DNA from: DATGSL01 sp964645585
GTDB lineage: Bacteria; Verrucomicrobiota; Verrucomicrobiia; Opitutales; T3Sed10-336
Length of the DNA: 30,720 nt
NCBI GenBank assembly: GCA_964645585.1
Contig: CAZYAN010000046.1
Coordinates: 1-30,720, forward strand
Direction: 5' to 3'
Below are positions 8,230 to 15,825 of this stretch, in pieces (the first letter of the stretch is position 1; every line of letters starts with the position of its first letter). The position numbers and the translations under genes are program-made. The notes beneath the pieces were generated by a model. The model made no database searches. It saw only the letters and a program-made list of their open reading frames with translations, and was not told where the DNA came from.

Positions 8230-8699
8230 ATAAGACTGATCTGGACGCCATTCCTTGGACGCCCCAGTTTTCACCCAAAGGCAAGTTCGGCGTGTTTCGC
8301 AAGAATCTGTCGGAAGCGGCAGGCGGCAAAAAGGATGCAGGCACACACGCGGGAGGTCATCCGTTTGATATCGAACTTGTGCGGCTTCCGCCTGAAAAGA
8401 TTAACTGGCCACTGCACAGTCACGCGGCTCAATGGGAAGCTTATATCATTCTCAGCGGACACGGACGATTGCGCACCCAAAATGAAGAACATGAAATCAA
8501 AGCGGGTGATTTTCTGGTTCTTCCGCCAGGTGAGGCCCACCAGATGAGTAACGATAGTGACGAAGATCTCACCTATTATGTCATCGCCGACAATCCCCCG
8601 GCCGATGTTATCTATTACCCGGACTCGCAAAAGTATTTTATCAAGCCGGCACGAAAAGTCTTCGCTATCGAAGCCGATTATTTCGACGGCGAGGAATAG
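8226..8699 (+). CDS. Cupin-domain protein
   Basis: A 157-residue single-domain cupin. Motif 1 is PLHSHAAQWEAYIILSG, with putative metal ligands H64, H66 and E71. Motif 2 is GDFLVLPPGEAHQMSN, with H105. All four usual metal-binding residues are present, so it should bind a divalent metal and either transform or sense a small molecule. The ATG overlaps the stop of the MocR-type gene by four bases, so the two are co-expressed. The C-terminal extension (VIYYPDSQKYFIKPARKVF) is outside the barrel core. Its substrate cannot be told; candidates are sugar-like, amino-acid-derived or aromatic compounds. Confidence 0.9.
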   Translation: MNKTDLDAIPWTPQFSPKGKFGVFRKNLSEAAGGKKDAGTHAGGHPFDIELVRLPPEKINWPLHSHAAQWEAYIILSGHGRLRTQNEEHEIKAGDFLVLPPGEAHQMSNDSDEDLTYYVIADNPPADVIYYPDSQKYFIKPARKVFAIEADYFDGEE

Positions 8700-8712
8700 C
8701 TAACCTATCGAT

Positions 8713-8746
8713 AGCGGCAAGATGCGGCTTCCACGCTTTGGATTCA
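8713..8746 (+). repeat. Palindromic intergenic repeat, copy 2
   Basis: AGCGGCAAGATGCGGCTTCC followed by ACGCTTTGGATTCA. It aligns over about 34 bases with copy 3 (9615-9649), differing at a handful of positions. The core CGGCA-AGA-TGCCG is an inverted repeat in the consensus. It sits between the cupin and SDR genes. Confidence 0.65.
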
Positions 8747-8780
8747 CGCGTATATTCGTATCATCTCACCCAGCGACGAA

Positions 8781-9524
8781 ATGAAGAAAGTCATCCTCAT
8801 CACCGGGTCCAGCCGAGGGATTGGAGCGTCGACAGCCTTGCTGGCCGCGCAACACGGTTACCACGTCTGTGTGAACTACCGGACGAACCAGGAGGCGGGC
8901 GCTCGCGTGCTTGATCAGATTCGACAGCACGGCGGCAGCGGTTCTTTGTTTCAAGCGGATGCATCCTCGGAAGCCGAAGTGGCCGAACTCTTTCAAGCGA
9001 TCGATAAAGAGGCGGGGCGCCTGTCCGCACTGGTTAACAACGCGGGTATACTAGAAAAGCAGATGAAGGTGGCGGACATGACCGCGGACCGTTTTCGCCG
9101 CGTGTTAACGTCCAACGTCCTCAGCTGTTTCCTTTGTTCCCGGGAAGCGATTCACCGCATGTCGCCTCGAAACGGAGGTTCGGGCGGCTCGATCGTCAAC
9201 GTCTCGTCCCTTGCCGCACGCACCGGAGCGCCCGGGGAGTATGTGGACTACGCGGCATCCAAGGCCGCGATGGACGCGTTCACCATCGGACTTGCCAAGG
9301 AAGTCGCGCCCGACGGAATCCGCGTCAATGGCGTTCGTCCGGCCTTTATCGAAACCGACATCCACGCCAGCGGCGGAGAGCCTGGACGAATTGACCGGCT
9401 CAAAAATCGGATCCCCCTCGGACGGGGCGGCCGTCCTGACGAAGTCGCGGAAGCTGTCCTTTGGCTGCTTTCGGACAAAGCGTCCTTCTGCACCGGAACG
9501 TTCATCGACGTGACCGGAGGATAA
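8781..9524 (+). CDS. SDR-family oxidoreductase (FabG-like)
   Basis: A 247-residue classical short-chain dehydrogenase/reductase. The cofactor motif TGSSRGIG is at 8-15, NNAG at 86-89, the catalytic Ser in VNVSS (about 142), and Tyr157 with Lys161 in YAASK. After the second strand it has NYRT rather than an acidic residue, which favours NADP(H) over NAD(H). The family interconverts alcohols and ketones; the substrate is not identifiable. It lies about 80 bases after the cupin gene on the same strand, with a repeat in between, so it may belong to the same regulatory group. The C-terminal GTFIDVTGG is typical of the family. Confidence 0.92.
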   Translation: MKKVILITGSSRGIGASTALLAAQHGYHVCVNYRTNQEAGARVLDQIRQHGGSGSLFQADASSEAEVAELFQAIDKEAGRLSALVNNAGILEKQMKVADMTADRFRRVLTSNVLSCFLCSREAIHRMSPRNGGSGGSIVNVSSLAARTGAPGEYVDYAASKAAMDAFTIGLAKEVAPDGIRVNGVRPAFIETDIHASGGEPGRIDRLKNRIPLGRGGRPDEVAEAVLWLLSDKASFCTGTFIDVTGG

Positions 9525-9582
9525 GCGCGCTTCCCGCGCCGGAACCTAAACGCGAATGGCGCTAACCTGACGAACAGTGCCA

Positions 9583-9649
9583 GCGGCTTCCGGCCGTTCA
9601 TCCGCATAACAAAAGCGGCGAGATGCCGGCTTCCACCCTCCGGACTCAG
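9583..9649 (+). repeat. Palindromic intergenic repeat, copy 3 (most complete)
   Basis: Its left part (GCGGCTTCCGGCCGTTCATC, then CGCATAACAAAAGCGGC) matches copy 1. Its right part (AGCGGCGAGATGCCGGCTTC, then CACCCTCCGGACTCA) matches copy 2. The copies overlap different parts of one element about 65 bases long, which supports a single repeat family. Confidence 0.65.
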
Positions 9650-9708
9650 TCTTATTGCAGTGCTATTCGAACCGAGCGGCCGATTTCCGCTTATCGCTGC
9701 TGTGAATT

Positions 9709-9749
9709 TGTGTTCATTCGTGAGATCCGTGATATTCGTGGTTACAAAC
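9709..9749 (+). repeat. TTCATTCGTG-type intergenic repeat
   Basis: TGTGTTCATTCGTGAGATCC followed by GTGATATTCGTGGTTACAAA. This resembles dispersed GTGTTCATTCGTG...ATTCGTGGTTA sequences that I associate with Verrucomicrobiota and Planctomycetes intergenic DNA. A shorter related segment in opposite orientation may be at 1622-1640. Confidence 0.4.
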
Positions 9750-9861
9750 ACAATTCACCCCAAAAACAGGCAGTACAGAATTTTCGCTCACCCTCTGTGA
9801 TCATCAAAAACCGGTCCCCCTGCCCCTGCCATGAACCGTCCGGATCCGCGATTCTATATGG

Positions 9862-10092
9862 ATGAGAATCGAAAAGACTTCTGTCCCTTGGTTCGTCGTC
9901 CGGCTTCAGCGGGCATTTCGAAGAACGGCACGCTGGCTCAATACCGTCTTGCCGCGCCTCGATTTGACCTTCGACCCCGCGAAATACCGAACGAGTCAAA
10001 ATCGCGGCGATCACGTCATTGTCTTTAGCGGCAAACGGGTCATGATCCGTCGAAAGGTCGATCAACATCCGCCATGGAAATTGATCGATTGA
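9862..10092 (+). CDS. Small basic protein of an unnamed family (member B)
   Basis: A 76-residue protein with a basic amphipathic N-terminal half (VVRLQRAFRRTARWLNTVLP) and a C-terminal block DLTFDPAKY then RGDHVIVFSGKRVMIRRK, plus a short tail ending PPWKLID. The block aligns with the 64-residue protein at 6432-6626. Both start MRI and share the spacing between the D-P-x-K and GKR motifs to within about two residues. The ribosome site is weak. It lies 12 bases before the beta-propeller gene on the same strand and could be co-transcribed with it. The family is not recognised and its function is unknown. Confidence 0.55.
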   Translation: MRIEKTSVPWFVVRLQRAFRRTARWLNTVLPRLDLTFDPAKYRTSQNRGDHVIVFSGKRVMIRRKVDQHPPWKLID

Positions 10093-10104
10093 TTACACGG
10101 TACC

Positions 10105-12123
10105 ATGACGAAGAAACTGGCGAATCCATTGACAATCGCACTGCTGGGGATCGCGCTGGCGCATCCCGCGATCTCCAGCGAAAACCTGAGACTCGATCGA
10201 TATCAGGAGCCCGAGGATCTGGGCGCGCCGCTCCTCAACGTTCAAGTGCAGCACTGCATCGTGGCGGAAGAAGACGGCAATCCGGTGGCCTACTTCACAG
10301 CCGGGGGAAATCCGGCACTTTTTCACGTCGTCGATCTGGAGGACCAGCGACTGCTCGCGACGTATGAGTTGCCCAATGGCGCCCGCGCCTGGGCGCAAAC
10401 GCTGGCACCGGACGGAACCGTTTACCTCGGGGGCGTGGGAATCCAGGGCGCCGGCCGCCTCTATCGCTACTTTCCGGCGGAGAAACGCGTGGAGGATCTC
10501 GGGCCCGGCGTCGAAGGGCACCGCTTCATCTGGGCGCTCACCGCGGCCGACGATGGCCGCGTTTACGGAGGGACTTGGGAGGGGGGTCATGTTTTTGAAT
10601 ACAACCCGAAGACAAACCGCATCACCGATCTGGGACCGATCGACCCCGCGGAGGATTACGTGCGGTCGATCGCCTGGCATGGCGGTTTCGTCTACGCGGG
10701 AACCGGGATGCGGAACGGACGCGTCTGGCGCCTCAATCCGGAAACGGGGGATCGCGAGCAGTTGCCGCTTCCGGTGCGGGACGAATATGCGGAGGACTAT
10801 GGCCGGATGCGCGGCGCTTACCACCTCGCGGTCGCCGGAGACACGCTTTTTGCTTATTTCAACGGCCCGGGCGTGATGCTGGCGTATGACTTAATGCAAG
10901 AGGAATGGTGGGATGAAACCTTCACCGGTGTTTCAGGGCCCTTGACCGGCGTGTATTCAGAACGTGATGACGCCTACTATTTCGTCGGAAAGGAAGACGG
11001 GCTTTGGGCGGCGGACCTAGCGTCGAGAGAAGTTCGCAAAGTAATGCGTTATCGAGGAGGTTTTCTCGGCGGCGGCTTTGTTGATCTCGCACGGCAGCCC
11101 GGTTATTCGATCGCGTCCGTGCGCGGGGACGGCGCTGTTTTTCTCATCGACGTCGACCGTGGCGTCGCGCGCACGGAGGAGTCGCTGGCGATTGGACAGG
11201 AGACACCGATCCAAGCGCTGGAAATTGGGCCGGACGGATCGGTATACGTCAGCGGTTATATGGGCGCCACCGGCGCGGCCATCGATCCGCAAACCGGTGA
11301 GGCCCGTGTCTTCCCGATTGGCCAGGCGGAAGGGATCGCCGCGGTGGGCGACGCGCTGTACTGGGGCGTGTATCCCGGAGCTCGCATTTACCGTCATTTT
11401 CCTGGGCGCAACGACAGCCCGCCGCGCCGGCTGTTTCGAATCCGGCACCAGCAGGACCGGCCGTTCGCGATGGTCGCGTCCGAGGATACGCTTTTTATCG
11501 GAACGATTGCCGATTACGGCGAACTGGACGGCGCGCTGACCATCATCGATCAAGCCACGAGCAACGACCCCGCCTTAACCGTCTATCCGGCGGTTGTTCC
11601 GCGGCAGAGCATTGTCGGTTTGGCCTACCATCCACCCTCCGGGCATCTGATCGGATCCACCTCGATTCATGGAGGTCTCGGCATCGAGCCCGAAGCGGAA
11701 TCCGCGACGATGTTCGTGTGGGACGTTGCCTCCGGGAAAAAGGTCCGCGAGTTTTTGCCGGAACTCCCGGGATTGGAGTCTCCGAGAATGATCGGCGGTT
11801 TGTCGCTCGGCCCCGACGGGCGGATCTGGGGCGCGGTCAACGGACGGATCTTCGCCTTGGATCCGGACTCGCTCGAGGTCGTTGCGCATCGGGATATCTA
11901 CCCGGAAGTCAAACGGTACAGCCAGTGGCGTCCCGCGTATCTCAGGTGGGGAAATGATGGGTTGCTTTATACGAACGTCGGCGGCCGGTTGACAGTGATC
12001 AATCCGGCAACGCTCGATCACCTGTCGCTCAACGAACGGTCCGCGTTTGTCGCCCTCGACCGCGACGGGAATATTTTCTACGCCAACGGTCCCCGGTTGA
12101 AACGGATCCGGGTCAACCCGTGA
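10105..12123 (+). CDS. Secreted beta-propeller repeat protein
   Basis: A 672-residue protein with an N-terminal signal peptide (KK followed by a hydrophobic stretch to about residue 25, with cleavage likely near AIS-SEN). The mature part is a run of about 40-60-residue blades. Recurring strand signatures are APDGTVYLGG, ADDGRVYGGT, GRVWRLNPETG, GPDGSVYVSG, GPDGRIWGAV, DGLLYTNVGG and DGNIFYANG. This is the pattern of WD40/SMP-30/YVTN-like beta-propellers. In polysaccharide-degrading bacteria such proteins act as binding proteins, lyases or scaffolds. No catalytic signature is obvious. The gene converges with an exported sulfatase and is preceded by a small protein gene. It may take part in recognising or handling a sulfated extracellular substrate, but that is inference from position only. 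Confidence 0.85.
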   Translation: MTKKLANPLTIALLGIALAHPAISSENLRLDRYQEPEDLGAPLLNVQVQHCIVAEEDGNPVAYFTAGGNPALFHVVDLEDQRLLATYELPNGARAWAQTLAPDGTVYLGGVGIQGAGRLYRYFPAEKRVEDLGPGVEGHRFIWALTAADDGRVYGGTWEGGHVFEYNPKTNRITDLGPIDPAEDYVRSIAWHGGFVYAGTGMRNGRVWRLNPETGDREQLPLPVRDEYAEDYGRMRGAYHLAVAGDTLFAYFNGPGVMLAYDLMQEEWWDETFTGVSGPLTGVYSERDDAYYFVGKEDGLWAADLASREVRKVMRYRGGFLGGGFVDLARQPGYSIASVRGDGAVFLIDVDRGVARTEESLAIGQETPIQALEIGPDGSVYVSGYMGATGAAIDPQTGEARVFPIGQAEGIAAVGDALYWGVYPGARIYRHFPGRNDSPPRRLFRIRHQQDRPFAMVASEDTLFIGTIADYGELDGALTIIDQATSNDPALTVYPAVVPRQSIVGLAYHPPSGHLIGSTSIHGGLGIEPEAESATMFVWDVASGKKVREFLPELPGLESPRMIGGLSLGPDGRIWGAVNGRIFALDPDSLEVVAHRDIYPEVKRYSQWRPAYLRWGNDGLLYTNVGGRLTVINPATLDHLSLNERSAFVALDRDGNIFYANGPRLKRIRVNP

Positions 12124-12181
12124 CTTAATCGAATCGTCGACTCCCGCCGATCGTATTTGAACAGTCAGTGAATCGGCTTCT

Positions 12182-13651
12182 TCAGCCCGCGCCGTAATCG
12201 ATGCCGAGATCATTCTCCCGGACTTCGGCGAGTTTCTCCGCCAAACGCTTTTTGAAAGCCTGAACGACATCGCGGTAAAGGGGATTGTCCGCAAGGTTGT
12301 TGTACTGCTTTTCGTCGTTCTCCATATCGTATAATTCAGCCCCTGACTTCCCGTCTTCGTCGTATTGAATATACGCCCATTTGTCGGAGCGGAGCAGATA
12401 AGAAAAATTCCCCCGCAGTCTATGCATGGAGAACGCGACATCGCGCACCGCCTGGTCTGGATCATCGAAAACCGGCACCAGGCTTTTGCCCTGCAAATGC
12501 TCTGAAACCTCCAGTCCGGCGAGCTCGGCCACCGTCGGATACAGGTCGATCAATTCGGCCAGCGACCGGGTGACCGTCGGCGCCTTCCCCGGCGCTTTGA
12601 TGATCAGCGGCACCCGCACCGACTCCTCCTGCAAACCGACCTTCATCCAGAACCGGTGCTCTCCGAGAAAGTAGCCGTGGTCCGAGGTGAAAATGACGAT
12701 CGTGTTGTCATCGAGCCCTTCTTCCCGAAGCGCGCGAAGAATCTTTCCGACCTGATCGTCCAAGAAACTGACCGTGGCGTAATAAGCGGCGATCGCCTTC
12801 TTTTCCTGCTCCTCGGTCATCTGACCGTTCACACTTGTCACGTAATTTATTCCCCGTTCCGGAATGTCGTCCCAGTCGCCTTCGACGCGCGGCGGCAAAA
12901 CGATCTGCTGATACGGATACGGCTCAAAATACTCCTTCGGGGCCACAAACGGGACGTGCGGCCGGAAAAATCCGACCGCGAGGAAGAACGGTTCGTCCTT
13001 GTGCCGCCGGATGAGTTCCACCGCTTTTTCCGCCGTACGCGCGTCGGTGTGCGGCTGGCCCGGATCGGCCTTGACGATGTTCATCAGGTTCCGGCCGTTC
13101 GAGTTCTTATCCTGGTCCGTCGGCAGCAAGCCGTACGGGTTTTTCTGTACGAGCTCCTTTTCGCCTTCGGCATGCACTTCCGGCGCCGGACTGTTGTAAC
13201 GCTCATCCCAGGACGCTTCGTCATCGGCGCCGTCCCGCCCTATCATGATATCGGTCGAGCCCATGTGAAAGATCTTCCCGACTCGCGCCGTGAAGTATCC
13301 GTTCTCTTTAAAAAGCTGCGCCCAGGAAAGCCGGTCCGGCCCGACCGCCTCCCGGCCGCTGACGTAGCCGTATGTTGTCGTCGCGTTTGGGTAGTATCCA
13401 AACATCAAGGACGCCCGCGACGGCCCGCAGACGGGGAACTGGCAATAGGCCCGGTCAAACCGCATTCCCTCCGATGCAAGCCGGTCGATGTTCGGCGTCT
13501 GGTTCAGCTTCGCGCCGTACGCCGATACCGCCGTCGCGGTCAAATCGTCCGAAATCATGAACAAGACATTCGGCTTCTCGCTCTGCTGGGCCAGCAATCC
13601 TTGCATCCCAACCAGCACACCGACGATCGTGCAGGTAATAAACCGTAACAT
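12182..13651 (-). CDS. Exported sulfatase (iduronate-2-sulfatase-like)
   Basis: A 489-residue type I sulfatase. The sulfatase core CGPSRASL (C75-x-P-S-R79) marks the cysteine converted to formylglycine. Further metal-site features are SDD (34-36) and TSDHGYFLGEH. The N-terminus MLRFITCTIVGVLVGMQGLL is a signal peptide ending near LAQ-Q, so the enzyme acts in the periplasm or outside, hydrolysing sulfate esters and releasing sulfate. Sequence features such as VGFFRPHVPFVAPKEYFEPY resemble the iduronate-2-sulfatase-like subgroup. The start at 13651 is preferred because it begins the signal peptide and has AGGA 9-10 bases upstream; in-frame starts at 13660 and 13699 would prefix non-signal residues. 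It follows the SulP gene on the same strand after about 300 bases and needs a maturase not encoded in the window. Confidence 0.93.
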   Translation of the reverse strand: MLRFITCTIVGVLVGMQGLLAQQSEKPNVLFMISDDLTATAVSAYGAKLNQTPNIDRLASEGMRFDRAYCQFPVCGPSRASLMFGYYPNATTTYGYVSGREAVGPDRLSWAQLFKENGYFTARVGKIFHMGSTDIMIGRDGADDEASWDERYNSPAPEVHAEGEKELVQKNPYGLLPTDQDKNSNGRNLMNIVKADPGQPHTDARTAEKAVELIRRHKDEPFFLAVGFFRPHVPFVAPKEYFEPYPYQQIVLPPRVEGDWDDIPERGINYVTSVNGQMTEEQEKKAIAAYYATVSFLDDQVGKILRALREEGLDDNTIVIFTSDHGYFLGEHRFWMKVGLQEESVRVPLIIKAPGKAPTVTRSLAELIDLYPTVAELAGLEVSEHLQGKSLVPVFDDPDQAVRDVAFSMHRLRGNFSYLLRSDKWAYIQYDEDGKSGAELYDMENDEKQYNNLADNPLYRDVVQAFKKRLAEKLAEVRENDLGIDYGAG

Positions 13652-13667
13652 GCCGCCCATCCTACGC

Positions 13668-13689
13668 GGCTCGAACTTCACGTCGAGCC
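13668..13689 (-). promoter_or_regulatory. Leader hairpin before the exported sulfatase
   Basis: GGCTCGA (13668-13674) and TCGAGCC (13683-13689) form a perfect 7-bp stem with an 8-base loop, 16 bases upstream of the preferred sulfatase start. It could be an operator (inverted repeat) or a leader-RNA hairpin close to the ribosome site. Confidence 0.35.
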
Positions 13690-13745
13690 CGCTTGTCAAC
13701 AGCCGCCCGTGTCACGATCGCCCAATCCCCAGCAAGAGTCGCCGG

Positions 13746-13851
13746 TTCAGCCCCTATGCAAAGCCCCTGAAGGGCCCGCTCTTACCTCTTAGGCGCACGG
13801 CTTCGCCGAGCAAGAGGTCGCACCCGAGCAGACCCCTCTTGCAGCGGGCCC
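13746..13851 (-). ncRNA. Candidate structured RNA with alternative hairpins
   Basis: An outer perfect stem GGGCCCGCT (13772-13780)/AGCGGGCCC (13843-13851) encloses two stems that cannot form together. One is ACCTCTT (13784-13790)/AAGAGGT (13812-13818), enclosing a small CGGC-TTC-GCCG hairpin (13798-13808). The other is GCAAGAGG (13810-13817)/CCTCTTGC (13835-13842). A further TTCAG/CTGAA pair is at 13746-13771. The element lies between the SulP stop and the exported sulfatase start, so on the minus strand it would be a leader of the sulfatase or an independent RNA. I do not recognise a known RNA family. The strand is inferred from the neighbours. Confidence 0.4.
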
Positions 13852-13958
13852 GGAGAAAGCTTTCGACGATGTCCTTTCTGGAACCTCTCCAAGACCGGAA
13901 ACTAATCTCGGCGAAACGTTTGAGAAACTTCTTTAGCCGCCATGATCCACCCGACCCA

Positions 13959-15733
13959 TCACCCGGAGTCGTTCTTTAAGGCGACGAGCCAGGCTTCGGC
14001 GTCGCTCCAAGCTTGTTCGGTGGACTCGCCGATAATCGGTGTCACTTCGTAAGCGCGAACCGGTCCGGAGAGAGCCAATTTCTCGGCGCGGGTTACGTGG
14101 TTGTACACCGCTTCGCTGAGACCGGTCAGATAAAGCCGTCCCTTCGCCGCCGCCAATCGCCGCGCGTATTGCGACAGAACTTCGATCAGTGTCGCGCCGA
14201 CTTGCGAGCGCCCGCGCAAACGCAGAACGATCACCGGGTGAACGGCGTCGTTTGGATCAGGCAACAGCCGCTCAAAGGTGCGGGCTCCGGCGTAGAAGAG
14301 GTGCCCATAGACATCGAGCACGGTGACCGAATTCGATGCCAGCTTCTTCGGCGCGTTCCGCTCTTCGATCCGACCGTCGTCTCGCTTGACAATTTCCATT
14401 ACGCTGACGTCCGTGGAAGCTTCATTCAAGTAAAGCAGCGCCGAGAGGACAACCCCGAGACCGACCGCCGCCTGAATCGGCAGAAGGAGCGTTGCAATAA
14501 AAGTCGTGATCCCGGCCAGTTGCGCCGGCCAGCCGCTCCGCCAGACCGCGAAGATGTCTGCCGGTTTGATGCTCCGAAAACCAGCATAGATGAGAATCGC
14601 GCCGAGCGCCGGCATCGCGACAGCAGCGATCAGGAAGGGAAAACCAATCAACAGCACCGCGGTCCAAATTCCCGCGAACGCTCCCGCCCATCTCCGAACC
14701 GCCCCCGAAGCGACATTGAGCGCGGTCGCGCTGAGGGAGCCTCCCACCGGCAGCCCCCGGCAGAGGCCAGCGCCGACATTGGCAAGCCCCTGGGCGATGA
14801 AGTCGCGTGAGGCGCTGCGCTGCGAACCGTCGGGATTCGGCACGCTTTGGCTCACTCCCGCCCCTTGCACAAGAGTCACCACCGCCAAGGAAAACGCGCC
14901 CGTGACCACAGGCACAATGTTCCCAAAGGACGGAATACTTGGGATGGGAAATCCGCCTGAAATCGGCCCGACATCCTCCACGACCTGAACGCTAGACGCC
15001 CGAAAGAGGACGACCAGCAGGGATGGCACCGCGATCGCGAGCAGGTTGCTGAACATCCCCGCGCGCGTTTGCCGCAACCCCACCGCCAGCCCGAGCGTAA
15101 GCGCCCCGAGGCCGAGCGTGACGAAGTTGACCGCCTCCAGATTTCGCAGCAATTGAATCGTCTGGGCAACCCGGTTCGGCCCCTCCGCCTCATAGCCGAC
15201 CACCAGCGGAAGCTGGCTGAGGATAAGCAGCATGGCGATTCCGGCCAGAAAACCGGTCATTACCGAAAACGACACGAACCGCGTCAAGCGCCCCATCTTA
15301 AAGTGCCCAAGCACGATCGCAATCAGTCCGGCCAGAATGACCATTGCAAAGAGCGCGCTGTCGCGGCCTTCCTGCGAAACACCGACAACGCGACGAGGGA
15401 AACGGCGCTTGTATTGTTGATCACCATCAGCCGAGTGCTGGAGAAAACCGCCCCGACAATCGGCCCCACAACGTTCGCATATAAGCCGTAGACCGGATTG
15501 ACGCCGGCAAGAACACCCCCGGCCATGCCGTCCGGAATGCTGCTCACACCCACCGTCAATCCCGCAACCGCATCCTGCTGAATTCTTCTCCGGCTCGGAA
15601 TTCGCCGCCTGGCATAATTTTCGACCGCCTCGCGCAACTCGCGAAGCCCCGCCAGATTCGCCTCCGGCTTGATCTCGAAATCGGGAAGCTTGCACTTTTT
15701 TGATTCCGCCTTCGACTTGTCCTCACTCGCCAT
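13959..15733 (-). pseudogene. SulP-family anion permease with STAS domain, frameshifted
   Basis: The N-terminal part starts at 15733 (MASEDKSK), with the SulP entry motif QQDAVAGLTVGVSSIPDGMA, then GGVLAGVNPVYGLYANVVGP. At 15377-15380 the frame shifts: LVALSV is followed by a dead end, while one added base in the TTT run leads into SQEGRDSALFAMVILAGL and the rest of the permease. That rest has many membrane helices, GLANVGAGLCRGLPVGGSLS and ALNVASGAVRR, and a C-terminal STAS domain (VTVLDVYGHLFYAGA to about NHVTRAEKL). SulP proteins move sulfate, bicarbonate or other anions through the inner membrane. Beside two sulfatases, transport of released sulfate or a sulfated compound is the natural guess. 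The rest of the protein is well preserved, so a sequencing indel or a recent mutation is likely; restored, it is about 590 residues. Confidence 0.85.
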
Positions 15734-15825
15734 GGTCCGTCTTTCACGACGCCCGCGCGCTCGCAGCCGATCGCCGGATACCCTGCCGTTCGCCTGAGCC
15801 GGCATCGCCGCTTTGGCTTGTCATG

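Larger units (their letters stand above)
9525..9861. other. Intergenic region with two dispersed repeats
   Basis: No gene is supported here. It contains palindromic repeat copy 3 (9583-9649) and a second repeat type at 9709-9749. The remainder, up to the small gene at 9862, shows no recognisable signal. Confidence 0.55.
13652..13958. other. Long intergenic region with structured elements
   Basis: No gene is supported. It contains a hairpin next to the sulfatase start (13668-13689) and a 106-base element with several exact inverted repeats (13746-13851), both annotated separately. Confidence 0.55.

Noticed and set aside
12656..13648. A 330-codon open frame antisense to the exported sulfatase
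   Set aside because: No recognisable motif, and it mirrors the codon pattern of the real sulfatase gene.
13488..13979. Plus-strand frame of 163 codons between the sulfatase and SulP genes
   Set aside because: It has no family resemblance, and its central part coincides with the inverted-repeat element, which explains the sequence better.
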